The notes: generated by a model from the sequence alone, not told the origin. A stretch of DNA of 32,336 bases from Priapulus caudatus (GCF_000485595.1 NW_014579123.1:1-32336); one strand, 5' to 3'; positions 11,749-21,984 are shown, numbered from the stretch's first letter. Translations and numbers: made by a program.

Positions 11749-14700
11749 CACACACATATATAATGTAACTAGCTGGCGGGTACCCGCTGCGCTGGGTGAA
11801 ATCGTGCTACTAATCATCACTACTATCTAATAATGGAACACAGTAGGAACATTGGGTAAACATGGACAATGGACATTGCACCCCCAATATCAATATTAGA
11901 AATCGGTCTAATGATAATAAGCATGGGGAAAATGTTACGTATGACATTATATGACAGCACAACCTAACTTAGAACACCTGAGACATAATATTAATAGTAA
12001 TATGGCTCATAGGGTCTATGTCCCCCCAGGTATACCGGAACGTACCCTGGTGGCTATTTGATATGGTTAGGGTTGGGGTTAGGGAGAAGGCGTAGGCGAC
12101 TCCCTAGACTCGTTAGTGGAGTAGGCGAGGTATCGGTCGGCATATTGATAGTCCAGGGTACGTCGGTATACCCCACGTACCCAGGGTACGTTGCCGCAGT
12201 ATCCGGGGGGGGGGGGACACAGACGCCTCTCAGCAGTAATATGGAGTAAATGACAAAAAGCTATTGTTATATACACAGCATGTACGAATGGGTTGGATTT
12301 TCGTTTCAAAGACTCTTGATAAACAATGTTTTTCGTGTTATTCTCTGGTGATATATGTAAAGATTCGTGCGTATCCAACTGTTAAGCTCCCCACGTACAG
12401 CTATCCATTGTGAGATCGTACGCGAAAGAATAAAGAAATTCCATATATAGTATAGATAGAGACAGGCCAGCGAGTGGGGTCTGTGTCCACTGGATATTGT
12501 CTAGTGAATGCTTGGCGTGCAACCATGCACATTGAAATTAAGAAATTTTTGTTGAATCAGAAAATGCATAGCTTTGGAATGGTACAATGCATTCTCAGAT
12601 CGTAGCATCTGAACCGAAACTGTGAACTGAGAGTGAGTAGTACCTCTGAACTGGTCGTGGTTATGCTCTGTTTTAGTTTCGATTTCGCGTTTTCGGTTTC
12701 ACAATACCAGCAGCTTGATGAGATCATGAGGTGAGGGCAAGAAAATCATAGCCATAGGCTGTGGCTGACATTGTGTGAAGATTGCGGAATTGAGGGGTTT
12801 TCTACGATTTTTCGGCGAGTTTGACGGTTTGACAGGTTTTTTTCGGCTACGACCACGCCCGGGGTATAAGAGATGGCCCCTGTGAAAATTGCATCCAGAT
12901 GCGCTTGGGCGGTTTGGCCGGCCTATAGGGAAGATACATAGATACATACATACGACTCAAATATATATTAGACTAGCTGCGGGTACGCTGCGCTCGGGTA
13001 ATATCGTGCTACTCAACTTCATACTACTATACTATAATGGGACACAGTAGGAAGCATTGGGTAAACATGGACAATGACATTGCACACCCAATATCAATAT
13101 TTAGAATCGGTCTAATAAGATTAATAAGCATGGGGAAAAACTGTTGCGTATGACATTTATATGACAGCACAACCCAACTTGAACACCTGAGACATAATAT
13201 TAAAGTAAGATTTTGGCTCATAGGGTCTATGTCCCCAGGTATCCCGAACGTACCTCTGGTGGCTATTTGATATGGTTAGGGTTGGGGTTAGGGAGTAGGC
13301 GTAGGCGACTCCCTAGACTCGTTAGTGGAGTAGGCGAGGTACGGTCCGGCATATTAGATAGTACCAGGGTAGCGTTCGGTTCCGGTATACCCCACTCGTA
13401 CGGCGCAGGGTAGCGTTCCGCAGTATCCGGCGGGGGGGGGGGACACAGACCCTCTCAGCAGTAATATGGAGTAAATGACAAAAAGCTATTGTTATATAAC
13501 AGCATGTACGAATGGGTTGGACTTTTCGTTTCAAAGACTCTTGATAAACAATGTTTTTCGTGTTATTCTCTGGTGGAAATATGTAGAGATTCGTGGCGTA
13601 TCCAACTGTTAAGCTCCCCACGTACAGCTATCCATTGTGAGATCGTACGCGGAATAAAAGAAATTGCTATACTAAGTATAGATAGAGACCGGCCAGCGAG
13701 TGGGTCTGTGTCACTGGATATTGTCTAGTGAATGCTTGGCGTGCAATCCATGCACATTGAAATTAAGAAATTTTTTGTATTGAATCAGAAAATGCATAGC
13801 TTTAGAATGGTACCATGCATTCTTCAGATCGTGCATCTGAACCGAAACTCTAACCTGAGAGTGAGTAGTACCCTCTGAAGCTGGCCGTGGTTATGCTCTG
13901 TTTTAGTTTCGATTTCGCGTTTCGGTTTCACAATACCAGCAGCTGATGAGATCATGAGGTGAGGGCAAGAAATCAATAGGCCATAGGCTGTGGCTGACAT
14001 TTGTGTGAAGATTGCGGAATTGAGGGGGTTTTCACGGATTTTTCGGCGAGTTTGACGGTTTGACAGGTTTTTTTTCAGCTACGAACACGCGCGGGGTATA
14101 ATGAGATGGCCCTGTGAAAAATTGCATCCAGATCGCTTTGGGCGTGTTTGGCCGCCTATAGGGAAGATACATCATACATAGATACTACATACGAATCAAA
14201 TATATATTGATGATGAGTGATGGCGCAGTAGTCGTGTTCGTCTCACATAGCATCTGTAGCAGCTGCTACAGCTCTGTGCACATCACTCACCCTACACGTA
14301 TTATACGTTAAATTTTCAGACGCCCGTCATCGAAGCTATCGGTGTGGTCATGCAGGATGAGAACATATGGCCTGAACCCACCATGTAAGTAAACAAGCAA
14401 AGATGAGGCGTCTACAGTTTATCTATGAAGATTGTATTCATAATTATCATTAAAAATGATCTACAACTCTTCCAGGTTTGACCCTGAGCGATTCAATCAA
14501 GAAAATAGCAAGGGTAGGAGTACTTATGCCTTTCAACCATACGGATTTTCAGGAAAAAGGGTCTGTCCTGGATACAGGTAAATCAGCAATATGTTCACAA
14601 GGAAACGTGTTCAGCATAATGACTCTGTCCACTAATCAGATTACACGCAAAATATAGAGAACGTAACCCTTGTAAGTTTGGGTTCTTTCACGAGACGTGC

Positions 14701-14866
14701 ATTGCGATGCTATTGCAGGCTGGCTAATGCTGAGATCGGTGTGGCGCTGTCTGAACTCTGTCGTCGCTTCAAGTTCCATCTGGTCGCCGGTCAAGTGGTG
14801 CAGCCCGTCCACGGCCTCGTGACACGACCCAAGGACGAGATCTGGATCACCATCAGCAAGCGCTAG
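9687..14866 (+). CDS. CYP20A1: Cytochrome P450 family 20 (CYP20A1), C-terminal seven exons
   Basis: Seven exons join into 270 codons plus a stop: 9687-9765, 10202-10387, 10770-10890, 11378-11489, 14320-14384, 14476-14577 and 14719-14866. The family is known as a membrane-anchored haem-thiolate P450 without an agreed substrate. P450 landmarks appear in order: I-helix AGLHTTG, K-helix ExxR as ETLR, meander FDPERF, and Cys loop [10 protein letters not shown] with the haem-ligand Cys. The C-terminus EIWITISKR matches the end of vertebrate CYP20A1 as I remember it, and the exon-by-exon order agrees. Vertebrate CYP20A1 is about 460 residues, so roughly the last 58% is present. The N-terminal membrane anchor and helices A to about F are missing; their exons must lie further 5' or be unrecognised. 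One base is apparently missing at the 11489/14320 junction. Family assignment is firm; that the gene is functional is inference. Confidence 0.93.
9963..10079. repeat. (AATGT)n minisatellite in CYP20A1 intron
   Basis: AATGT pentanucleotide runs separated by AATTCAGTGT at roughly 40-base spacing. Lies in the 436-base intron between exons a and b. Confidence 0.9.
10098..10180. repeat. Compound trinucleotide repeat (AAT)n-(AAC)n-(ATG)n
   Basis: AAT units, then AAC units, then GACGACGATGATG up to 10174. It lies just upstream of the exon b acceptor, which may explain the poor pyrimidine tract there. Confidence 0.92.
10202..10387 (+). CDS. CYP20A1: CYP20A1 exon b, I-helix
   Basis: The acceptor is TTTGCAG with a weak pyrimidine tract; the donor is TTAG followed by gtgagc. 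Phases are 1 in and 1 out. The exon encodes an amphipathic helix ([16 protein letters not shown]), then FLDAVLDP, and the I-helix segment [17 protein letters not shown]. The usual acidic residue before the I-helix threonine is His here, while both threonines are present. GC content rises sharply against the flanking intron DNA, as expected for an exon. Confidence 0.92.
10770..10890 (+). CDS. CYP20A1: CYP20A1 exon c, ends at a GC donor
   Basis: The acceptor is CTGCGTAG. The exon encodes [20 protein letters not shown] then KELKDQLGD and ends in SPQEFSDN plus two bases of an Arg codon. The LTW...EEVQ.L pattern is the P450 J-helix region and fits CYP20A1. The exon must end AACAG with the intron starting gcgagt: this is the only join giving in-frame [14 protein letters not shown] with the next exon. 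The intron is therefore GC-AG, a minor but accepted class. Confidence 0.9.
11024..11335. repeat. (CCGT)n/(CCAT)n tetranucleotide repeat in CYP20A1 intron
   Basis: TCTG and TCCG units pass into CCGT and then a long (CCAT)n run at about 11190-11335. It fills most of the 487-base intron between exons c and d. Pro-Ser-Ile-His frames are artefacts. Confidence 0.95.
11378..11489 (+). CDS. CYP20A1: CYP20A1 exon d, K-helix ExxR
   Basis: The acceptor is ATTTACAG; phase 2 in. It encodes [20 protein letters not shown] and then [18 protein letters not shown] is the K-helix ExxR motif that pairs with the Cys loop to fix the haem pocket. At the 3' end the family alignment asks for FPKM then TPVIEAIG. The DNA reads AAAGATG followed by tgcgtg, so a G between ATG and TGCGTG seems lost. 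Ending at 11488 gives a proper GT donor but breaks the frame; ending at 11489 keeps the frame but leaves a TG donor. Confidence 0.85.
11685..11755. repeat. (GCAC)n microsatellite
   Basis: About 14 uninterrupted GCAC units flanked by ACACAC. It sits just 5' of family A copy 2 within the CYP20A1 intron. Confidence 0.95.
11768..12963 (+). repeat. Family A dispersed repeat, copy 2 (in CYP20A1 intron)
   Basis: Full-length copy from ACTAGCTGGCGGGTACCCGC to the ATACATACATACGACTCAAAT end, in the same orientation as the gene. It carries the nested TIR element at 12005-12234. Differences from copies 1 and 3 are mostly isolated indels. Confidence 0.88.
12005..12234. mobile_element. Nested TIR element with 9-bp target duplication, copy 2
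   Basis: Termini GCTCATAGGGTCTATG and ACACAGACGCCTCTCAGC, flanked by AGTAATATG at 11996-12004 and 12235-12243. Same position in family A as in copies 1 and 3, so it inserted once and was then copied along with family A. Confidence 0.85.
12972..14209 (+). repeat. Family A dispersed repeat, copy 3 (tandem to copy 2)
   Basis: Starts ACTAGCTGCGGGTACGCTGC only eight bases after copy 2 ends, same orientation, giving a head-to-tail dimer in the 2.8-kb CYP20A1 intron. It ends near ATACGAATCAAATATATATT. It includes a nested TIR element. Confidence 0.88.
13216..13459. mobile_element. Nested TIR element, copy 3
   Basis: Termini GCTCATAGGGTCTATG and ACACAGACCCTCTCAGC. The right flank is AGTAATATG (13460-13468); the left flank is a degenerate AGTAAGATTTTG. 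An 11-G run and the palindromic TTCCGGTATACC module are retained. Confidence 0.82.
14320..14384 (+). CDS. CYP20A1: CYP20A1 exon e
   Basis: A 65-base exon with acceptor AATTTTCAG and a strong donor gtaagt. It encodes [20 protein letters not shown] and Thr plus two bases of Met. The pattern VxxxxGVVxQDxxxWPxP is the beta-sheet and K'-helix approach to the PERF motif, and it matches CYP20A1. The preceding intron is 2.8 kb and is filled mostly by two family A repeat copies. Confidence 0.9.
14476..14577 (+). CDS. CYP20A1: CYP20A1 exon f, PERF motif and haem-binding Cys
   Basis: The acceptor is TCTTCCAG and the donor is ATACAG followed by gtaaat; phases are 2 in and 2 out. It encodes [16 protein letters not shown] and then [23 protein letters not shown] is the meander PERF signature. 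In the Cys loop the ligand Cys, Gly at -4, Arg at -2 and Gly at +2 match the general P450 consensus; the aromatic residue sits at -6 instead of -7. The intron before this exon is only 91 bases. Confidence 0.95.
14719..14866 (+). CDS. CYP20A1: CYP20A1 exon g, terminal exon with stop
   Basis: The acceptor is CTATTGCAG; phase 2 in. It encodes the L-helix [20 protein letters not shown], then [17 protein letters not shown], and ends EIWITISKR followed by TAG at 14864-14866. The last residues are nearly those of vertebrate CYP20A1 as I recall them, which is the strongest single argument for the family. Confidence 0.95.
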
Positions 14867-15770
14867 TGGCGCCATCTACCGAGTGTTGTTGTGAACAAAA
14901 TGGATGGTCTAACGTTACTTGGCCTTACCTGTTAGTGTGCTGGTAACAGTTAATGACTACAATATAATAGATACTAGACGCTGTATTCAATGTGCACCCA
15001 TGTACACACCTCCGTGAATAATTTTCTATTATATCAGTTGTCCGGAATGTTGGATTATTTAAAAATAAAGGATGACAATGTACGATTTGTTATATAGGGA
15101 TTGCGGAATCTAGTAGGGGCCTAATTCAGACTAACGCAGTTTTCATTGGATATTCCAACTATAATCAAGTATAATCCATGATTACATTCTGCCCTAAGTA
15201 AATTCCACATGAATTTTATTAAACCAGGTATATTATTGCTTGTTTATAAGTGTGTGTAGGCATAGTAATATGGTTGTATGTATAAGTGCACATATGTGTG
15301 TAGATGTCCACAATTCTATTATCTTAGCGACATCTAAGATTTGTCTACCCGATCACTGCATGGTTGTTGGTGCTTAATGTTAGCCGTCATATCTATATAT
15401 ACTGTGTATTATTTTCTGTTGTTGTTTATATACATCATACCTCCTGATCATACGTATCTACCTCTTGTGAATAAAAAAACACCAGTTTGGCTGATAAACA
15501 CTAGCTTACGACTATTCACGGAAATATAAAAGAACGCAAGCTTTTAATCTACTATTCAGAGTTATTATGTTTATTCTTTTTGCACTATTACCGTTGCTCA
15601 GTGAAGAGTTAAATGTATTAGTCGTTAAGAAATTTCAACTTCCCTATAACGTGGCATAGATTTTAGCATCAAATCTCTGTGGATGCATCTCTAATATCTG
15701 TTAATTGCGATAATATTTTCGTGAAATCACACAGGGTCCCCTTTCCCTCCTCCTCCGCTCTCACTGCCTT
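14867..15770 (+). other. CYP20A1 3'UTR and downstream gene-free DNA
   Basis: The first ~200 bases are the likely 3'UTR. The rest is AT-rich with no supported gene; the short frame at 15341-15529 has no motif. Confidence 0.5.
15064..15069 (+). terminator. Candidate CYP20A1 polyadenylation signal AATAAA
   Basis: A canonical AATAAA hexamer lies 198 bases after the CYP20A1 stop, in AT-rich DNA. It is followed by a mixed T/G-rich stretch, which would suit a cleavage site about 15-30 bases on. A second AATAAA near 15471 could serve a longer 3'UTR. Transcript data would be needed to choose. Confidence 0.5.
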
Positions 15771-15772
15771 CC

Positions 15773-16155
15773 CCTCAGTATTTCCCTCCCCCTCTCCCGG
15801 ATAGTATCGCCCACGGCATCCGTTGCACCGTGAAAAGTTTGCCAGCCAAATGGCCGGTTTCAGCCTCAACTCCCCCCCCCCAAAGCACAAAATGTGCGGA
15901 TACGGCTATAATATGCGTTTTTACGGTCACTCATACACATACACACACACACACACACTAACGAACGCGCATACGCGGGTATGGTTGCACGCACGAGTGC
16001 GCGTGTATTATAGGCTTAATTCAAATTTTGTGCCTCGGGGGAGGTGAAAAGGTTTCGGCTGAAATACGGCCATTTAGCTGGCAAACTTTTCACCGTGAGA
16101 CTGATGCCGTGGGCGATATTATCCGCAAGACGAGGAGGGAAATACTTAGAGGAAG
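15773..16155. mobile_element. ~380-bp foldback element with ~120-bp arms
   Basis: The left arm (about 15773-15893) and right arm (about 16024-16155) are inverted copies. They share CAGTATTTCCCTCC / AAGTATTTCCCTCC, TATCGCCCACGGCATC, GTGAAAAGTTTGCCAGC and AAATGGCCG. Arm identity is high but not perfect. The spacer includes a short (CA)n run and CGCG-rich DNA. No coding capacity; a MITE-like foldback is the simplest reading. Confidence 0.75.
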
Positions 16156-16159
16156 GGAG

Positions 16160-16240
16160 TGAAGCAAGTGCATATTACTAACGCATTTGTCTCCCCCATC
16201 GCCCCGTCTCTTACCCCCGCTCTCCTCTCTCTCTCTCTTC

Positions 16241-16286
<46 letters not shown>

Positions 16287-17951
16287 CGATCATGCGACTT
16301 TATTGTGTTTAATATCTGTCATAAACACGTGTGTAGCGATAAAGGGTCACATCCTCATCATCCCTTCTGCGTCAGGCATTGCAGTCAGTACGCAGTATTT
16401 ATATAGACATCGACATACAGATGGCGCTGATGGCAATCAATTTGTTACCCCAACTGTGCACTACAGAATCGCCATATTTCTTGTTGAGAAACCAGGAATA
16501 ATATTTACTCTGCTGGAAATTGTCCGTTGTTGGAACTAGGTAAGTGTAAACACGATTTATTAGTTTAGTGACTTGCTTTTAAATCTGTGGGATTAAGCTA
16601 CTTACCCAATCTGTTTCTCAAAATCGGTATTTACAGTTTTATTGTAGGTTAATATTCAATAAGAGTGGCTGAGTGAATGTCTACAGTCTAGCCTCTAGGA
16701 GTAGAATTTCAACCTACATTCGATTATATGTGTTTGTGGGAAGTGACAAGTGCGTTTTCCATGTCAGTTAGGAATTTCACACATTCAGCAAACGTAGGTA
16801 CATTCACCTAGTCTTTGTTAACTATATATATGTTCTTTCAAGACAGGTGTAGGCTAACTCACTAACACTAAACAGTCTTGTGTTACATGTTAATGCTATA
16901 ATAATTGTGGCTTACAGTTACACACAAGTATTACACACAAAGTGACTGTTGATTATAATAAGTGTTACTAAGTAATCTTGCAATCACGTGGTTCTGAATC
17001 GCATGATACAGGCGCTCGCTCCCCTACGTACAAACGTTCAACTTTCAGAGATATGAACAAACTTGTCAAGAACAAGAACTAATGGCAATGCCATCTACAG
17101 GAGGTTAAATACAACCTTTAAAGCCATTCCCAGTCCCTGTTCCTCAGACTTTAAGTAATACTGTTTAAATAAGGCTGGTATAATATACTGTCGAGTATTA
17201 TTGGGGTATAGCCGTACTGTACAAACTTTTTTTTACAATGCTGTGTACAGTATTCACTATTTATAAGAGCCGAGTTGGACTTCCGAACATTTGGACTTGC
17301 AAACAAACCCCAGGAACCTATCATGTTTGTAAGTAGGGCAGCTGCTGTATTCAAATACTATAGGTTTAATTTTAAAGGAAGAATATCTTGAGTGACACAA
17401 TACAACATTTTGTGTCACCTGCTAAGATAGTCAGGTTCCCGGTAATTTTTCTGCAGTGACATATCAGGTTTTTACTAGAAAACGTGTGAAACATAAGGGA
17501 TAAGCATATCAGTACTGTATGCTGTAGGAGCGTACATACTCCGCTACAGTGCTTGGTGGGAATCCAATAACATTTATTGAAAGGTTAATGGGCGCATGGA
17601 TTTAATTAAATCAAATGTCAACGTGTCTGGCTTTTAGGGTGAAGTGGTTCAGGACATACCCTTATTTAACACTTCCAGCATAACGAATGGCTCTCGCCTC
17701 ATTATTGCCTCTTACCATAAATATCCATGTATTGGTCGTTTAATATGTCGACTCACCTTCGATAACACCTGTACAGAGCAGCCACCTGCTCAATGTGGCC
17801 AGCAGCCGGTGTTTACTTGTCCGTCTATTAGGCTCAACCTAAACACTGTGATGATTTTCCCTCGAGGCCATCACTAGATCAGCCACATTACTGTCCCTGC
17901 TCACTGTCACTGATGGACAGAGAAGCCTCTGAAATAACCCCAAGTATCCAC
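16160..17951. other. Gene-free stretch
   Basis: A (TA)n run lies at about 16249-16281. A small hairpin GTGACACAA/TTGTGTCAC lies at 17392-17418. Short frames (16159-16539, 17644-17877) show no domain. A GTAAGT after GGAACTAG at about 16540 is an isolated donor-like site without a convincing exon. Confidence 0.4.
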
Positions 17952-17954
17952 TTA

Positions 17955-18244
17955 GGCCAAAACAAAATATAGGTGTGGTTACCGTTTCCCGACCGACCCT
18001 ATTTATTCCCAGCGACCCTAAACATTTTATTGTCAATTTTCTTTAAAGTAAAATTTTTTTTTATTTAAATATATAAAAAATATGAATTGGACAGTTCCTG
18101 CTTCAAAAGGCACAACGCACATCCTTCGGACATGGTTCGTAAATAAAATGTTTCAATAAAATAAAATGTTATCCCTAGCTTAATTTTTTTACCCTATTTT
18201 TTTTCGGCATGAAACGGTAACCACACCTATATTTTGTTTTGGCC
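17955..18244. mobile_element. PIF/Harbinger-type MITE with perfect 34-bp TIRs
   Basis: 17955-17988 (starting GGCCAAAACAAAATATAGGT) is the exact reverse complement of 18211-18244. Both ends are flanked by TTA (17952-17954 and 18245-18247). TIRs beginning GGCC with a 3-bp TTA/TAA duplication are the known signature of PIF/Harbinger elements. The 290-bp body is AT-rich and non-coding. Confidence 0.88.
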
Positions 18245-18247
18245 TTA

Positions 18248-18853
18248 CTGACAATCAGCAGATGTTCACAGGAAGTTGTGCCAACATCCAAATAACAGCT
18301 TCGTGGTTAGTATGCATTTTGATCTGACGAAGGAAACAATTTTTGATCTAATAAACGTACAGGTGCAGGGTTGGCAATTAACTTTTTTTTTACGGGGCAG
18401 CAAGTACTTTTCACCAGAGAAAAGGGCAAGAAGCAAATTTACTCACCCGGGCAAAATCTTTGCTGCATTAGGAATTTCTTGGGAGCAAGGTTTTGCTGCC
18501 AACGTTGAGAGCAGGCAGCAAACTAACCCCTCCCTGTAGGCATCGAAACTGCTGCTTGCCGCCCTTAATTTTCGAACCCTTCCGACGTATGTATACTGAT
18601 TTCTTGGTGGCTGTGTGTACAGGAGCTCAGTGACCGATTCCTACTGAGTAGTAGACTCGGTCTACAGTAGGATACAGCTAAACTCGTACCTTGTTGCTGC
18701 CAGAACACTATCCATTATTATATTAAACTTACTCTTTCCTTGACTGATCTCTTGCATTGATTTGATTCATCTATTTTTGGTAAACCTCGATTGTACTACG
18801 TCTTCGGCAGTTGTTATTGCTTAACAGGCAGCCTATGCACAGGAAATGTATGC
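18248..18853. other. Gene-free spacer between two DNA transposons
   Basis: No gene or repeat recognised. The 87-codon frame at 18276-18539 has no recognisable motif. Confidence 0.35.
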
Positions 18854-19364
18854 AACTAGAGTAGGAGTGCACCGGAACTATCCGGCCGAATCCCCAATTT
18901 TTCAGAGTTCCGGTTCCGGCCGGAACCTTTCAGGAACGGTCGGCCGGTACCGGAACCTTTTCCTAAATTTATTTCTGCTACAAGCGCCATCAAGATCAAA
19001 AGATCAGTCACTGAATGTAGTTGAGCATCAGTAGAGTCAACTTGCTGACAATATAGTGTTAACAACTTCACACTATTCCATCCAAAAAACTTTGCCACTT
19101 GAACATTGGCTAACTAACTGAACTGAACCTAACTGATGTTAGGTGATTCACGAGATTTTCTTTTAAAATAAAATACTCTTACTCTTAGAGCCACAGGAAT
19201 GGCATCTGTCTGTTAGTTAAAAATAATCGACTAAAACCAGGGATACTGCAACATGCAGGTTTTGCCACACAATTCGCTCGTGAATAAGATGCCAGAATTA
19301 TGCACTGTAAGCAGATGATTCATACACCTAACAACCATCCTGTAATTAGAACTTTGTAGCATTG

Positions 19365-19455
19365 AGAACAATGAGAACAATGTAGAATGTGAACATGTAA
19401 ACAATGAGAACATGAGACATGAGAACATGTGACATAATGAGAACATGTAGAACAA
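19365..19455. repeat. Short GAGAACATG-type minisatellite
   Basis: Irregular repeats of AATGAGAACA, ACATGAGA and GAGAACATG within the hAT element, period about 9-18 bases. Confidence 0.7.
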
Positions 19456-19851
19456 TGAGCATGGTCCTACTCGCATGAGTGATGTGCATGCTAATAATAT
19501 TTCGTTCAGGTCGAGTGAGTTTGCACAATACTGGGCCAAAAATGTCAAGTTTATTCCCAGCTTTAAGCGATACTAGACTCTAGGATTTTACTGCATACAA
19601 CTGTACTTACTGTGTAACAAATCGTCTATGCCTGGCCCACACGTACTTGTTACCAGATACCTAATTTAATTGTTATAATTAATTATACATCAACACTACA
19701 AAATTTGAACGGCATTGACACCCGTGACCGTGTTGCCACCCTGAAAAAGTTGCGCATTTCCCAATATATTTTGCACGTTACAGACCGAGGGCTAATCACG
19801 AGGTGCAATTATATTTATACCTAAATGATATTTAACCGAACAATGTTCATT

Positions 19852-20425
19852 TTAGGACAAATTTATCCATAATATAACTGAAACTATATGTCGTTTATAT
19901 TATAAGATATTACAATCCTTTTGCTTTTAAATTAATAAATTATAAGAAACACCCTCGGTCTGTAGCCCTTGGCTGAAAAGTCATTTTGCGCAACTTTTCA
20001 GATTGTTCGCTTTGAGTGGCGCCACCGTCGTTGTACATAATCAAACTGTAGTCGTTGGTTTTAAAGCATTTTAAACAAATATTTCTAATGGTGATTGAAC
20101 CATGAAACATTTTATGTAGCGTAATTTTAACCTAGGAGTAGGACTTAGGACAAATTTATCCATAATATAACTGAAACTATATGTCGTTTATAAGATATTA
20201 CAATCTTTTTGCTTTTAAATTAATAAATTATAAGAAACACCCTCGGTCTGTAGCCCTTGGCTGAAAAGTCGTTTTGCGCAACTTTTCAGATCGTTCGCTT
20301 TGAGTGGCGCCACCGTCGTTGTAATCAAACTGTAGTCGTTAGTTTTAAAACATTTAAAACAAATATTTCTAATGGTGATTGTCTGATTGAACCATGAAAC
20401 ATTTTATGTAGCGTAATTTTAACCT
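19852..20425. repeat. Tandem duplication of ~293 bp inside the hAT element
   Basis: TTAGGACAAATTTATCC begins at 19852 and again at 20145. The two units stay aligned through ACCCTCGGTCTGTAGCCC, GTGGCGCCACCGTCG and GTAGCGTAATTTTAACCT. The second copy lacks a few short blocks (a TATTATA piece and CATA). They are very similar, so the duplication is fairly recent. Confidence 0.9.
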
Positions 20426-20582
20426 ATTTTAACTGAAAATAACCCTAGAACCTAGAGTAAAGGATCCCTTTAAGTTCCGGTTCTGGCCAGGTAGTTCCGG
20501 CCAGAACTTTTTTATAGTTTCGGCTGGTTTTACATCCGGCCGGAACATAAAAAGTTGGATCCGGTGCACCCCTAAACTAGAG

Positions 20583-21980
20583 TATAATACAAGCCATATT
20601 GAGTGACTTCATGCATACACATAATTTAACTGTTAATGTGTCAATGGATTAGATTTACTATTAGTGATGGGTAACCGTATACTTGTCCGTGTGAAGCAAT
20701 AATTCAAAGTTATCTCTCAGAAACACCCGTGCAGTGACTGGTGCTAGAATTTAGAAAAATATGCAATAATGATTAAAATTATCTACAGAATGGGAAATCT
20801 ACCTTATCTTAATGAAAACATCTTCTCTTCTGCAAACTTGATTTCGTATGCAACTTTTGAATGGCAGGGAAGTAGGTACCACTACCAGTAACATTCTTGG
20901 ACGGATGCATTCTCTGAGACAATATGAATGCTCTCCTTATCTCGTATTACCAATCGTGTCTGTGGGTACTATTGATTAAATTCATTCCTAATTTGCCATT
21001 TTGGCAGCTAGGGAGACTTGCGATGTATCATCATGTGTCTGATTATTACATATATGTGTTTGTGTGATGCCACTCTCATTAACATGTCTTCATTGCAGTC
21101 AAATAGACGAGCGTCGTAGGATTTGATAGCAACGATGATTCGCTCCATGTTAAGCTTCGCTTTCGTAGACTATGCAAGTGCGCTATCCGGTTCTAATGCT
21201 GATACGGTATATAAATTCTCATCCCTGTATGAATATACGATGATCATGAGGCAAGGAACACACGATCAGTTCTGTATCGTGCGTCAGACTGTACTTGGTA
21301 GCCAGACGAAATCGTATTAATACTGTACAAAAATTCGTTCGCATTGCTCAACTGATAAAATGAAAGGAATATTACGATAACGAATAAATACGAAAACGAA
21401 CCAATTTGTCAGAAACCGCAATCAAATGATTAGCATTTCTGTGAGCCAGCGACGTGGAATTGTTTTGGACTTAGCCGTGCGCATCACGAAAATGTCCGGC
21501 TACGGTAAACGTTTTGTGAACGACTAAAAATATCGTGGACAATATTTTTCGCCGCGATATTTTTTCGCTCAGTCATCAGCGGTCTGTGGCTCCACTGTGA
21601 GCACATGTCAGGCTACATATATCACAGCATCACTAGATTCACTACACAGGGGGACTGAATCTCCATTGTTCGTGCGCACGGCAAGGATGCTGTATGGCTG
21701 TATGCACGCGGAAGTGCGGCGAGGGTCGCTGGCACGGCGGCAGATTGTATAATTCGGTTTGTATGATGAGCTCATTAGGGGCTACTGCAGATTGGAACAT
21801 TGATGGAATGCTGATTGTGACTTCCAGCCCGTGCGTGTGTCAATAGATGCAGAGGATGGGGCGCGGCTGGCTGGATGAGAGGCTGCAGAGTTTAGATATA
21901 GAAGCTGGATGCTGAGGCGGGTGCGCTTACTGCCAGGTCGTGAGGTCATTCAATGTGAGCCTAGAAGTCATTCTATCTGG
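20583..21980. other. Gene-free stretch
   Basis: A decent acceptor (CTTCATTGCAG) ends at 21098, but the frames that follow are closed within a few codons or lack a motif. The 65-codon frame at 21123-21320 is not recognised. GC rises after 21600. Nothing is called. Confidence 0.35.
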
Positions 21981-21984
21981 CTTC

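Larger units (their letters stand above)
18862..20574. mobile_element. Non-autonomous hAT-type element with 8-bp target duplication
   Basis: It starts TAGGAGTGCACCGGA and ends TCCGGTGCACCCCTA, and is flanked by identical AACTAGAG 8-mers (18854-18861 and 20575-20582). 8-bp duplications and GTGCACCGG ends with subterminal CCGGAACC/GGCCGG clusters (18900-18960, 20475-20550) are typical of hAT elements. No hAT transposase is visible in 1.7 kb, so it is an internally replaced, non-autonomous copy. Confidence 0.88.

Noticed and set aside
16159-16545. 126-codon frame ending at a GTAAGT
   Set aside because: It crosses a (TA)n run, has a stop before the donor and no homology that I can see.
21099-21320. 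Exon after the acceptor-like CTTCATTGCAG
   Set aside because: The frame directly after the acceptor closes within about ten codons, and the 65-codon frame that follows has no motif.
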